NCBI GenBank assembly: GCA_944470555.2
Contig: OX104131.1
Location: forward strand, 18,964,515-19,028,514
Length of the DNA stretch: 64,000 bases
Reading direction: 5' to 3'
Source: Heterobilharzia americana
Taxonomy: Eukaryota > Platyhelminthes > Trematoda > Strigeidida > Schistosomatidae
The notes beneath the pieces are model-generated. The model saw nothing but the letters and a program-made list of their open reading frames with translations. It made no database searches and was not told where the DNA came from. Made by a program: the position numbers and the translations under genes. Below, in pieces: positions 23,400 through 34,179 of this stretch. Positions within the stretch are counted from its first letter, which is position 1. Each line of letters begins with the position of its first letter.

Positions 23400-24150
23400 A
23401 AAATTAGAGGGATTTTCATAAAAAACGGGTAATTAGCATCTTTAACTCCTACAGCTGTACCCACCTAACTTTCACATGTTAGATGAAGACGAGCTGCACC
23501 AGAAGTGAATTTCGATTTCATGACGGGAAGCGAACGAACAAAGGCCCTTCTCAGGGCCATCCAAAATGTGATTTGAATGACTTTTTTTGTTCTTTTAAAT
23601 AAATCAGAAGTGATTATCCATGTTTAACTACTTCAGTTATCAACCGAATGAATGTAATACAGAATCGAAGATTGTTAACTTCTTAACAATGATAACTACC
23701 TATTATGTAGCTAAGGTTCAGACAATTGAAAAGCGTATATACCCATCAAAAGCTCTTTGAACAGGTGAAAGATAAAGTCACGTTCTATTGTGTTTATCCA
23801 TTTAAATGTATGTGTGGTCAGATATAGCTAATAGTAGCTACAAGTGATCCCATTAATTAACCTTCAATCTTGATGCATATCAGTTAAAAATATCTAAGCA
23901 AATATCCAAATATATGGAGAGATGATTGTTTAAAAAATATCGCATGGGATGATTGTGAGTTAACAGCCACCGAGTTACTGTCCAGAAACTTTCTAAGAAC
24001 TTCACGAGCATGAATGCTCGACAAGAACATTTCAGGGATATTCTACGAAATATATGATTAAAACACACTGGACTGACCTTCTTGTCACTACACTACCTAT
24101 TGACTGGTGTTCACTAGACTTAAAGCGAAAAAACTTGACATAAGCTCTTC
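23400..24150. other. Gene-free intronic stretch
   Basis: No exon or element recognised. Confidence 0.45.
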
Positions 24151-24160
24151 GGCAACCTTT

Positions 24161-24415
24161 CTAATGTGTATCTCGCACAACGTAGTGCATGTACATCTGC
24201 TTCTCATAATCGTTTAGGGCGACCTTCAAAGACTCTAAAGACGGAAACGCGGCGAGACAAAAACTCTCCATAAAGTTTGATCGTTTTCGGTTACAACACT
24301 CTGGACGGTATCGTCGCTCATCAAGAAAAATAAAGCAACCCTTCCTCAGTTTGCTCCCTTTCATAGTACTTTTTGATTTCGTGCAACAAATAACATCGGA
24401 TGTTTCCTCATCCAT
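24161..24415 (-). CDS. Unassigned 84-codon ORF
   Basis: A basic, Cys-containing frame (KGCFIFLDERRYRPECCNRK) followed by a helix-like FPSLESLKVALNDYEKQM and YMHYVVRDTH. The second half is reminiscent of the FAR1/ZSWIM-type start of MULE-related proteins, but the match is from memory and weak. No splice sites chosen. Confidence 0.22.
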   Translation of the reverse strand: MDEETSDVICCTKSKSTMKGSKLRKGCFIFLDERRYRPECCNRKRSNFMESFCLAAFPSLESLKVALNDYEKQMYMHYVVRDTH

Positions 24416-24609
24416 TTCGACTGGACACCATGTGACACGCAGTGACGGAAAAGGGGTAGAAAATAACAGTTAAAAAATCATTACTATGGACTGAATGTAT
24501 TCCCATCTCTATTGTTAACTTGACCTTGAACACTATCTTCTCACCTGTCGAACAATTATTTTCGTACCCTTCAACTTCTTAATCTTTCACGTAAATGACA
24601 ACTGAAGAC

Positions 24610-24830
24610 CTTGGATGGTAATCGCGCTACTTCGTGAATCGACAGAAATTGGAAACTGTGAACCACTGTGGTTAAATTGTGTAGCATGTTCGCCGTGAAA
24701 CCTGAAGGTTCTGAGTTCGGCTCCTAGCCAGGTTGTGGGTGCGAACGGCCGAGAAGATCCATACTGGGACGAAACAGTTGTCCAGTTAACCTCGGTTTTC
24801 AATATTCTTCCAACTGATGTCATTCCATGA
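24610..24830 (+). mobile_element. Sm-alpha-related SINE copy
   Basis: Shares a backbone with the element at 25020-25260: a TGGTTA-type A-box remnant, CCTGAAGGTTCTGAGTTC-GCTCC B-box region, GGGACGAAACAGTTGTCCAGT and a 3' part ending near GATGTCATTCCATGATGAAT. The hammerhead (24743-24789) keeps CGAAAC and GTC, but the first core strand reads CCGAGAA. Confidence 0.65.
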
Positions 24831-25019
24831 TGAATACTACTTCTAAATTAAAATCCCGATTCATCTCAGAAACACTCGTGTTAATCTTGTTGTTTTGTCA
24901 AAATTTATAAATGGAACTATTTGTTTCAAATAACTCGGTATTTCAGTTGAGGTTTTGTGGGGATTCATTGATTTCAACCTGGTAGATGTGAGGACAAATA
25001 CTCGACGATGGCACCAATT

Positions 25020-25260
25020 GATGGTCGCCCTTTGTCGTGAACTGACAGAATTTGGAAATATGTACCGTTGGGTTCCTATCCAGTGTATCAGTGGTTACGT
25101 GCTGGCCACGGAACCTGAAAGTTCTAGGTTCACTCCTTGGTGGAACCATGAGTGCGCACTGCTGATGAATCTCGTGCTAGGACGAAACAGCTGTCCAGTG
25201 CTGCCGGGCTTCCAATGTTCCTTCGACTGTTGTCAGCCCCTTATGAATACCAACTTGAAA
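25020..25260 (+). mobile_element. Sm-alpha-related SINE copy with conserved hammerhead
   Basis: GTTACGTGCTGGCCACGGAA and AAAGTTCTAGGTTCACTCC correspond to the promoter boxes, then the hammerhead, then GCCGGGCTTCCAATGTTCC and a TTATGAATACC end shared with the 24.6-kb copy. Confidence 0.72.
25156..25201 (+). ncRNA. Hammerhead ribozyme, core conserved
   Basis: Helix I GCACTG/CAGTGC pairs perfectly over six bases. The core strands CTGATGA and GAAA are intact. Stem II is short (TCT with GGA plus a U-A pair, next to an A-C mismatch). Helix III is ACAG/CTGT without a real loop, and the cleavage triplet GTC ends at 25195. Short helix III is typical of Sm-alpha-type ribozymes, which work better as dimers. 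Confidence 0.8.
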
Positions 25261-25269
25261 AGTTAGTAT

Positions 25270-26060
25270 TTAGTATATTTTTTCTTCACATTACATTACT
25301 TCTCATAGGGTAAGTTAGCATATCGACTCGATAGTTCTCCTAATTGAATCAGATTTCGTAATTCAGTATCCCTTGGTCACAAAGTGCCAGGCGTTTATGT
25401 GGAAAGGATACTTTTGCTAACAATATCAGTTAAAGGGTGCTGAATGACCTTTACTGATTTAATTTTCGAAAACAATGATTCCTGCTTATTATTTTTTTCT
25501 ATCCTACGTCATTTAGTTCCTAAGATTTTTCCAAGCATTCTTAACGTCACTCACTTCTCTTCAACTTCATGTGTTATTGTCCACACCTTTCTAGTTGTCT
25601 TGTTTTAATGGAACATGCTGTATCATGCATATTTCAAGTGTCTTGTAAGAATTTAATTCAGTTACATATTCCAGTCATCAGCTAGATTCATTTTCATATT
25701 CAATCATGAAATTCGTATTCCGAATAGCTCGATACCGTAGGTAATTTTAGTTTTTTAGTAATGATGAAGACTGGCTGCGAATCGATAGACTTCGTCGATT
25801 CAGTTGTATAACAAAGAGGTAATTTTATCATCAAGTCTGAAAAAGTATCCACAAATAAACTGTCTTGAGAATATAGCTATTTTTGGCTGAATGCTGTATT
25901 GTCATAGATTGGACGTATGTCATCTTTGTTCAACGTAGCCTCTAACATTCGTAAACATGCCTTCTTATAAATACAAATTGCTTTCTCCTACACGTCGTCA
26001 TCATCCTCACCCAATTTAAAATCTTGTTACAGTGACAACGGATAAATGGTTACAATAAAT
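25270..26060. other. Gene-free intronic stretch
   Basis: AT-rich, no feature recognised before linker exon 5. Confidence 0.5.
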
Positions 26061-26069
26061 TCAACTTAC

Positions 26070-26165
26070 TTATGGAACTTCCTGTTGGATAAATATATTC
26101 TGTTGGAACACTCTTAGTTGTTACCTCTTTAGTCTCACCGACTGGTTTGTTTGTTGAATGTAATT
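26070..26165 (-). CDS. Thr-rich linker exon 5 (1-1 phase)
   Basis: Exon of 96 nt with acceptor gtttcaacag and donor gtaagt, 31 full codons (LHSTNKPVGETKEVTTKSVP, then TEYIYPTGSS). It lies between intron relics: the linker 4 to 5 intron is about 17 kb and contains two PLEs. It joins to exon 1 of module C through an ATG codon, so translation could in principle start at that point, but no signal peptide follows. Confidence 0.62.
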
Positions 26166-26169
26166 CTGT

Positions 26170-28480
26170 TGAAACAAGTGGAAATCCAGTAGATATTATA
26201 ACTATCTGTCAGTCATTATTAGAGAAATATTTAAAGAAACCTTTTCGGTGACATGAGATTTTTCTCAGCAAGACACTAATTTTCGCCGTATTGTATAAAG
26301 ATTTAAAGAGGAAGGCTAGATAGTATGAAAATATACTCTGACTGATGACTGGAGAGTAATCCACTCCATTTTACCTGGTTCTAGGGGCTGATGGAATTCT
26401 ATTGAGTTTTTCGTAATATGGTCACCAGATTACAAGAGGCAGCATCACAGTGCCGTCCAGTCGATGTTAGTGTGTTAATTTGACAATGTTATATAGCAGC
26501 CTTTTGAGAATGGCTAAGTGTACGTTTATCACTCGGTATCGATATCTACACTCTTTGTAGAACTGCATAAAGTTGTGTCTTTACGCAGACTTCAACTTTT
26601 TATGAAATGGAGCTATTAAGGAGGTAGAATTAAGGGGCTGGAAGGCAGTACTAAATGATGCTTGGATGCAATTACGGTATTACAGGAAACCAGCTCATGA
26701 AATATAGTCACGCTTTGATTCTCAAATCTAGCATTTCTCTACACTACGCATGAAATAATGGAATCTTTTGACTTCTACACGATTAAAGTGTTTTCTTACC
26801 CACGCCTTGTGAGACATGGAAGGTGGGTTTGACTCATGTACAGGTGGATATACAGACACGAATCCACTGGTTTTCAGGGCACATCACTTTTATGAATAGC
26901 TCTGTAGACTTGCTTTGTTTGGATATTTGTGTTTAAGTGAATCCAGATGAGTAGTATACAAGCCATTAATATGTTTTCCTGCTTGTTATTTACTGAAGTG
27001 AGATAGTCAATCATTGTTCGCCTTTAATTAAATCATCTAAACGTATGCCTCAACTTCCTTTAGAAATGGAATATGTGGGTGATCGGTGTCTATCGTAACA
27101 CTCGCTTCACTGTAGCTTCAAACTTCTCTCCAATTAGATAATACTTTGTCACCTGGACATTGACAACTAACTGAAAACCAGTTGTTACGTTCAGATGGAT
27201 GCTCTACCAACTAAACTATGAAACCCAACAGTTGATCAAAATCCTAATTCCACTTCAATACATAGTGTGAACAGATGAGATGAGGTATATTTAACCGCCT
27301 CCTGGTATTTACTAATTAATCAGTTGAAGGGGAAACTTGCGTACTTATCTTCATCACCATCTTCATTGTCTCTGTATCAACAACAACGCACAATCTGGAT
27401 TGATTCGATTTACTACCATTTTCATCACCATTGTTACTAACATTCATTTCTATTTAACTTCAATAAATTATTGAGAACTTCACTAATATGAATTCATTGC
27501 CAACGTACCAACAGAAATGACAAATATATCGATCCTATATGCCCTAACGCACTAACATATGACAGTATCGAACGATTACACTGCCACCGATGATCACTTT
27601 TGTCCCCTATTTTTAATGAAGGAGAGTATGAATATCAATACGCACAGAGGCACGCATCACCCTACAAGAGACATACAATTTCGCAATAAAAATGAGAAGA
27701 GGATATAAAAAGACGACTAAGTTCACATATTTGATATTTTAATTTAATTCTTTTCTTGCCGGAGGTGGGATTAGATTTTCGTGTGACATGTTACAACTAT
27801 TTTAATTCATATGCACCGAGACTAATACGGATATATTTAGTATCTCAGTTAGGAGCTTTGTGTGAACTGATTGGTTTCTGTGTTATTCATCACGGCTGAA
27901 ATCAGGCATATCTTATGTCAACCTTTCATTCAGTACCGAATATTTGTGATACTATCCTCTCAAATTGTGAGCTACTTGATCCCGATTCAGTCATCCTGCT
28001 GTAACTTGCTCTACACAAGGCTTAGTGATCCTAATTTCGATCCCTCATTGTTCCATTGGCCAGCATTCCCAGCAGGTCTCAAACTAGGTGGAAGAGCTGT
28101 ACATCGCTCTTATTATTTGTACAATGTCAGTCATTTGAAATAAAGAAACCATACATAAATATACTCACAAAAATAAAACATCAATTTATAAATTCTTACG
28201 ATGCGCTTCAATATTCACAAGTGCCAATAAATATAGGCCACCAATTTTATTGTAACCAGAATTCAAAACAGCTGTGAGTAGAGTATCATTCAAATTGAAA
28301 GAGGCTGCCACACGAATGGACATGATGGTAGTTGCTTCAATGGCTTTAGTAATCTCATGTTTTGGTAAATGTGCAGATACATTTTGCAAGTGAATTATTT
28401 TATTGATAATTTTAAAGTTGACAGTGTTGCATTCAGCTTCTTTTTGATAGAAGAAGCTCCAAATCTCTTCATCCTTCGAA
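26170..28480. other. Intronic stretch, mostly gene-free
   Basis: Apart from the tRNA-like piece at 27.1 kb I see no exon or element. A B-box-like ATTTCGATCCC near 28033 stands alone. Confidence 0.45.
27125..27240 (-). mobile_element. Possible tRNA-like SINE 5' half
   Basis: Minus strand has ATAGTTTAGTTGGTAGAGC followed by ATCCATCTGAACG, like a tRNA A-box region, but no hammerhead follows. Tentative. Confidence 0.35.
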
Positions 28481-30240
28481 TGCTTCTACAGCGATGAGAA
28501 ATAAAAGTAAGCATTGACAAAAAACTGTTCTGAAACAATTACTCCCTTTAGTAAATTTCGGTAACGCTATTAGAAGACGAAGATTATCTGAAAAATGTGA
28601 TGTGTATTTGCGCAATACATTTCGAACAATCTGATCACACATTTACTTGTCATGTCAATTTATATATGAAAATAAAAGGTCAAATATAGTGAATATGAAA
28701 AGGTTGTGACACTAGTCTAGATAATATAATCAGATAAGGATTACCAAGGTAAATTAAGTGAAACCACAAATTGTTTTTGTACACACAGTGGGGGATTAAG
28801 TTTACGAATGGCTAACGCTTCGGCAAACTTCAGTATGCGCCCCTGATTATTCCTGTATATTATCTTAAACGCTGTTTTCGTATTAACCCTATGATTCATT
28901 TCAATAATATGTTTTGCTATAGATGACGATGGATGTCTGTCACCTGCACTTATCAAAGTTTGTGTGTTAAACTGTTTTTCTAGCCATTTGGGGATGTGTT
29001 CACCCACCCTAGTCTGCACTGAACGATTACTCCTCCCTATGTATGTACGTATTCACTGAAAGATACGTTGGAACTTGTTGATTATCTTACGGATTTGAAT
29101 ATTAAAAATAAGAAAATGTATTCTTTTGATGTTAACTCTCTGTTTACAAATGTGCCTCTAACGAAGAAAATTAATATTCTTTGTGACCACATATCTTCGA
29201 ATTATCCTTCTTTCCCTATTCCTTCACCTTATTTGAAAGAACTGTTTTTATTATGTACTGATAAGATTCATTTCACTTTCGAAGGTGAACACTTTCGGCA
29301 AATTGATGGTGTAGCCATGGGGAGTCCATTAGGACCGTTATTAGCTGACGTATATATGTCACATACTGAACTAATGGCCCAAGATCTAATCACCAATGTC
29401 ACACTCTATAGAAGGTATGTGGATGATATCTTTGTAATATGTGACACAGATGAGGATGCCAAGAGGTTATTAAAAAGGCTTAATACCGTACAAGATCATA
29501 TCAATCTGACATGTGAGGAAGAAAAAGACCATCAACTTGCATTTCTTGATATACTGTTGTGCCGGAGGGAAGATGGATCTATAAAACGATCAATACATAG
29601 GAAGTCTACTTGGACAGGACAGTATCTGAATTTCCATAGTTTTTGTCCGATGAAATATAAGAGAGGCTTGGTAAGATGCTTGTTCAATAGAATCCAACGT
29701 ATTTGTACATCTGATACGATGGATGATGAGAATAAGTTTCTGACAGACACTCTAGTGGAAAATGGTTATCCATTACAGTTTGTCAACCATTGTAAAAAAC
29801 AGTTGATCCCAAAGCCTACAGTTTCCTCGGTCCCGAAGAAAAGCATATTTCTTAAAATACCATACAGTGGGGAAACAAGTAGTATGATATTGAAGCAGAG
29901 ATTAAAATCTGTTATCAGTAAAACATACTATGCAGCTCAGCTTATCATTGTTGAGACGACAAAACACCTGCTACACCACAAACCTCAACCTCGCACAAAT
30001 GATTACATCACATCCTACTGCGTTTACCAATTTACATGTATGTGTGGGCACACATACATAGGGAGGAGTAATCGTTCAATGCAGACTAGGGTGGGTGAAC
30101 ACATCCCCAAATGGCTAGAAAAACAGTTTAACACACAAACTTTGATAAGTGCAGGTGACAGACATCCATCGTCATCTATAGCAAAACATATTATTGAAAT
30201 GAATCACAGGGTTAATACGAAAACAGCGTTTAAGATCAAA
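28480..30240. mobile_element. Penelope-like element P1, inverted/rearranged copy
   Basis: Two parts face away from each other around 29052. Left part (minus, about 28480-29052): the 3' end of the ORF from the YIG motif to the stop plus the terminal repeat. Right part (plus, 29053-30235): RT from just before motif A through the GIY-YIG start, ending abruptly at the TAFKI codons. About 190 bp of coding sequence (HTYIG to TAFKI) is present in both parts. This could come from twin priming during insertion or from the inverted-end arrangement often seen in PLEs. No target-site duplication was recognised. Confidence 0.82.
28741..29052 (-). pseudogene. PLE P1: inverted GIY-YIG C-terminal part
   Basis: Starts inside the YIGRSNRSMQTRVGEH region, continues SSSIAKHIIEMNHRVNTK and ends FAEALAIRKLNPPLCVQK, VVSLNLPW, stop. 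The end resembles that of P2 (KTAEALAIHELRPDLCVQKK). This supplies the C-terminus missing from the plus-strand part. Confidence 0.85.
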
Positions 30241-30366
30241 GAACTGTTCTATCAGATTGGGAGGAAAGGGATATTTTACATTGTTTCACCACTTTTTCTT
30301 TTCAACCAGAAGATAAAAGAATCTGGATTACGTAAAAGCATTTATTGTTCTTCACTTGAAAGGTGA
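29068..30366 (+). pseudogene. PLE P1: reverse transcriptase with partial GIY-YIG endonuclease
   Basis: Open for 432 codons. RT motif A is YSFDVNSLFTNVP (Asp 21); the motif around DGVAMGSPLGPLLAD is at residues 80-94; catalytic YVDD is at 117-120 within YRRYVDDIFVI. A thumb-like region follows (STWTGQYLNFHSFCPMKYKR, LVENGYPLQF). The GIY-YIG start is at 320-332 (YQFTCMCGHTYIG) with the Cys pair typical of Penelope, followed by RVGEH. The last real element codon is about 30235; the remaining 43 residues are flanking DNA read by chance. The N-terminal RT part is missing. Function: target-primed reverse transcription with a nicking endonuclease; this copy is truncated. Confidence 0.88.
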
Positions 30367-30369
30367 TTA

Positions 30370-31438
30370 CTTCATAGTGATCTAGGTTAATCATAATCAA
30401 GCTTAATGATTAATGTAAATCAGTGGATTTCGAATGACCATTTCACCTTATTTCAAAGGTGCATGCTCCTACGTTTTGTCATACTACCATAAAATACACT
30501 TCACTTCTCTCAGTGTTTCCTTATGTTCTTCATTTGATGTCAATACATTTTGTGGACTGTCTTCAAATTAATCAGTCACCCTTTGTTGGATGACCTAATT
30601 ATTCCTTCACGTGTAGTGGGGGCTGTTTATCAGTATGGATATAAGTAGTATATGTTGAGAGGGCAGCAGAAATCATAGGGAATTAGCAGCAGTGGGTAAA
30701 CATTCCGGGTGTGGTGCTTTTGAGACTTCAATTCCTACTACCTTGCTTTTTTAATATATGGTGAACGAGCCGTACCTTGTCTCCACTATTCCTGTTCTCG
30801 AGTTAATACTGAACCCACTTCTCTCAGAAAATCAGCACCTACGATCGTCCGTTGTAGACGCGTGATGACAATCAATCAAAATCTAATTTTCCGACTTCTG
30901 ATCTCGGCGATACAATCTGACAAGCTTGAGATTTCTAATGCATGTCCCTAAACCATGTGAACCGTTAGCGTACATGGTCTTATGTTCTGAGACTGACTCT
31001 TATCTATCTTGATCTTGTTTTATTTCGGTTGTCCACCAGAAGCTTATAATCTTTTTTTCTGATACGTCATCCAGTAAATGACACTGTTTTAATGTGTGAC
31101 ATTTTTAATCAATAAAATAAAATCGAATTTCCGAGATTTTGTTTCGTTATTACCACCTTTACTGTTACCTTCTAATTCAGATACTCGTATTAATTTAACC
31201 ATGTTGGTATCAAATGACTATGCTGAATAATATGTAAATGTAAATGTACAGTCTAACGAGAATTTACCGAAAATATGTATGCGCTTCAAACTCTATCTTG
31301 TAATTATCATAATGGGAATATTTAGATTGTATCTCATTATATACACAGCATTGATATGGCTTTGATGTATGCAATAAATGTAAAAGAGCTTTTTATAAAT
31401 CCTGGTATGTATAATTAGTTTCTTATAAGGAATTACGC
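30370..31438. other. Gene-free intronic stretch between two PLEs
   Basis: AT-rich; no exon or element recognised. Confidence 0.5.
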
Positions 31439-31450
31439 AAAAAGAAATCA
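31439..31450. repeat. Target-site duplication of PLE P2, left
   Basis: aaaaagaaatca, perfectly repeated at 34168-34179. Confidence 0.82.
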
Positions 31451-32017
31451 TTAAGAACAAGATATTCAGCGAAGAGACTCTTTTCAACGAATTTATTTTC
31501 AAGCTGTACAACCGTATATATATGGTATTTGGAAAAAATTATATCCTGTGAGGAAAACTAAACACTACATGGTGATGACAATAATAATAGAGCTAGTGAT
31601 GACATAGGCATTTATGATTATAATAACAATTGAAGTGCGAATGATGACAAATAGATTATGTAATATATGGAATGGTACATAGAGAGTATATAACTCAGAA
31701 GGGGGTGAAAAAATTGTTGAAAATGGTAAATCAATTAAGTATTATGTAATGGCATTAGACAAATTGGACAAGATGAAGTCAATGTTTTCTAAAAGGATTA
31801 AGACAATTAAGTGAAACAAAACCGGAAACTAGTTGAAGTGAAGGCGATTATAATAACAATAATAGTGATAAAGGAAGGAAACAAAGGTTAAATTAACAAA
31901 GTGGGAGGGGGAGCTAATGAGGTGGGAAAATGTTATGGCCATGATAAAGACAGTGACTGCACATACTTCTTTTGTACACACAGATCAGTCTTAGTTCATG
32001 AATAGCTAAAGCCTCCG
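31451..32017 (-). repeat. PLE P2 left inverted arm
   Basis: Inverted copy of 33573-34140. It begins ttaagaacaagatattcagc and ends at the codons for AEALAIHEL read backwards. Confidence 0.9.
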
Positions 32018-33658
32018 AATCGTCAGGAGTATACTGATAAACTTTCCGTAATCCTCTCTGATCCCACTAAGTTTAGTAAACCCGAAGGTGAGCCCAATAA
32101 GACACATATAATTGAAACACAACTCACAAATGTCTTAAAAAGCATGAGGGATAAATCAATAATTGATCCTGATTTATATGAACGTATCCGACCGGTTGGC
32201 TCTATAATCCCACGTCTATATGGACTACCGAAGATACATAAAGCGGGATTACCTCTTCGTCCGATCCTCGATATGGCTGGTTCTCCCTATCACCGAACTG
32301 CTCAATGGTTAGCTGAAATTCTGGAACCTGTTAGAAGGCAAGTATCGAGTTTTTCTATCCGTGATACATTTCAGTTTGTTGAGGGTATTAAGGATTTTAA
32401 TGCTCTAAACAAGATGATGTTTTCATTAGACGTCACTTCATTGTTCACGAGTGTGCCACTCACCGAAACTGTCTGTTATGTATGTGACTATATTGATGCA
32501 CATAATTTAGACGTAGGACTACCAACGAGCTGCTTGAAAGAGCTTTTGTTGAGGTGCACATTTAATGTCCAATTCAGTTTCAATAATGAAATCTATAGAC
32601 AGAAAGATGGAATTGCGATGGGGTCACCATTGGGACCACTGCTAGCAGATTTCTTCATGTCGAAACTGGAAAATTCACAACTTCGTCAAACTATTGATAG
32701 CTTTGACTTTTATAGAAGATATATGGACGACACGTTTGTTATTTGCGACAAAAATGTAGACCTCGACGACGTGCTTCGTTCATTCAATGAATGTCATCAA
32801 GCCCTCAAGTTTACTATAGAGAAGGAATCAGAATCAACTATTCCTTTTCTTGATGTGCTTCTCACCCGACGTCAGAATGGATACCTTAAAAGATCCATCT
32901 ACAGAAAACCAACGTGGAACGGACAACTAACTAATTTTTATAGTTGGGTGCCCATCAACAGAAAAAGAAATCTTATTCACTCTCTTTGCTATCGAATAAG
33001 AAGTATCTGTAGTGACGATTGTATCGAGGAAGAGCTATCTTTCTTAAAAAGCATACTTGTCGAAAACGGTTACCCTAGCCGTTTTATTGATAAAAATATG
33101 CGGGAAAGAAACACTAAACCAGTCATCCACTCGGTCTCAAAGAAAAGATTGTTTATGAGCCTAGAGTTTAAAGGAGACCTAGCATCGGATGTACTGAAGA
33201 ATCGTCTTACCAGATCAATCAATAGGACTTTCTTCGCAGCAAGACTCCAGTTGACTTTTACCAGCCGCAACCTATTCTCCACCTGCGTCAAAGACAAGCT
33301 TCCTCGTTTGGCCGCCTCTATGTGCATCTACCAGTTCACCTGCTCCTGTGGAGCAAGGTACATCGGCCGTAGCCAGAGAATGCTTTCTACACGTATACGA
33401 GAACATGTTCCTGCTTGGTTTTATAAAGGTGAAAGAAAGTCTGTTAGAAGTTCGATTCTAGAACATTTGATTGACTTCCATCACACAACAAATCCAGACG
33501 ATGACTTTGAAATTATTTATCGAATTCGCCCAAACCTCCCACGTTCTCTTCGTTTTCAACTCCTTAAAACAGCGGAGGCTTTAGCTATTCATGAACTAAG
33601 ACCTGATCTGTGTGTACAAAAGAAGTATGTGCAGTCACTGTCTTTATCATGGCCATAA
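32018..33658 (+). CDS. PLE P2 reverse transcriptase / GIY-YIG endonuclease, 5'-truncated but otherwise intact
   Basis: The frame is open from the arm junction to a TAA at 33656; the first ATG inside it is at 32144, giving 504 residues. From that Met: PRLYGLPKIHKAGLPLRPIL at 24-43 (the conserved RT block before motif A), motif A MFSLDVTSLFTSVP (Asp 96), GIAMGSPLGPLLADFF, catalytic YMDD at 193-196 in YRRYMDDTFVI, the PFLDVLLTRR block, the STWNGQ-like PTWNGQ block, then GIY-YIG at 396-408 (YQFTCSCGARYIG) with RIREH and the ending RPDLCVQKKYVQSLSLSW. No stop or frameshift, so the copy is young, but the N-terminal RT0 region is missing and no native start is present. Confidence 0.92.
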   Translation, partial: NRQEYTDKLSVILSDPTKFSKPEGEPNKTHIIETQLTNVLKSMRDKSIIDPDLYERIRPVGSIIPRLYGLPKIHKAGLPLRPILDMAGSPYHRTAQWLAEILEPVRRQVSSFSIRDTFQFVEGIKDFNALNKMMFSLDVTSLFTSVPLTETVCYVCDYIDAHNLDVGLPTSCLKELLLRCTFNVQFSFNNEIYRQKDGIAMGSPLGPLLADFFMSKLENSQLRQTIDSFDFYRRYMDDTFVICDKNVDLDDVLRSFNECHQALKFTIEKESESTIPFLDVLLTRRQNGYLKRSIYRKPTWNGQLTNFYSWVPINRKRNLIHSLCYRIRSICSDDCIEEELSFLKSILVENGYPSRFIDKNMRERNTKPVIHSVSKKRLFMSLEFKGDLASDVLKNRLTRSINRTFFAARLQLTFTSRNLFSTCVKDKLPRLAASMCIYQFTCSCGARYIGRSQRMLSTRIREHVPAWFYKGERKSVRSSILEHLIDFHHTTNPDDDFEIIYRIRPNLPRSLRFQLLKTAEALAIHELRPDLCVQKKYVQSLSLSWP

Positions 33659-34140
33659 CATTTTCCCACCCCATTAGCTCCCCCTCCCACTTTGTTAATT
33701 TAACCTTTGTATCCTTCCTTTATCACTATTATTGTTATTATAATCGCCTTCACTTCAACTAGTTTCCGGTGTTGTTTCACTTAATTGTCTTAATCCTTTT
33801 AGAAAACATTGACTTCATCTTGTCCAATTTGTCTAATGCCATTACATAATACTTAATTGATTTACCATTTTCAACAATTTTTTCACCCCCTTCTGAGTTA
33901 TATACTCTCTATGTACCATTCCATATATTACATAATCTATTTGTTATCATTCGCACTTCAATTGTTATTATAATCATAAATGCCTATGTCATCACCCGCT
34001 CTATTATTACTGTCATCACCATATAGTGTTTAGTTTTCCTCACAGGATATAATTTTTTCCAAATACCATATATATACGATTGTACAGCTTGAAAATAAAT
34101 TCGTTGAAAAGAGTCTCTTCGCTGAATATCTTGTTCTTAA
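33573..34140 (+). repeat. PLE P2 right arm (3' end of element)
   Basis: Carries the last 28 codons of the ORF, the stop at 33656, and the 3' untranslated region up to gaatatcttgttcttaa. Confidence 0.9.
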
Positions 34141-34167
34141 TGTTACAATGGGAATTATTAAATTATT

Positions 34168-34179
34168 AAAAAGAAATCA
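34168..34179. repeat. Target-site duplication of PLE P2, right
   Basis: aaaaagaaatca, matching 31439-31450. Confidence 0.82.

Larger units (their letters stand above)
31451..34167 (+). mobile_element. Penelope-like element P2 with inverted terminal arms
   Basis: 2717 bp bounded by a perfect 12-bp direct repeat. The left arm (31451-32017) is the inverted copy of the right arm (33573-34140), about 567 bp with few differences. It covers the last part of the ORF and the 3' untranslated region. Between them is a 5'-truncated RT/GIY-YIG frame in plus orientation. The right end has 27 further bases after the arm. The arms look recent because mismatches are few. P2 is a different family from P1 and P3 at the nucleotide level. 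Confidence 0.9.

Noticed and set aside
30236..30366. C-terminal 43 residues of the P1 frame
   Set aside because: The similarity to the inverted P1 copy ends at the TAFKI codons; the rest is flanking DNA read by chance.
31451..34167. P2 as a DNA transposon because of its inverted ends
   Set aside because: The arms are the element's own 3' end and the coding frame is RT plus GIY-YIG, so it is a Penelope-like element.
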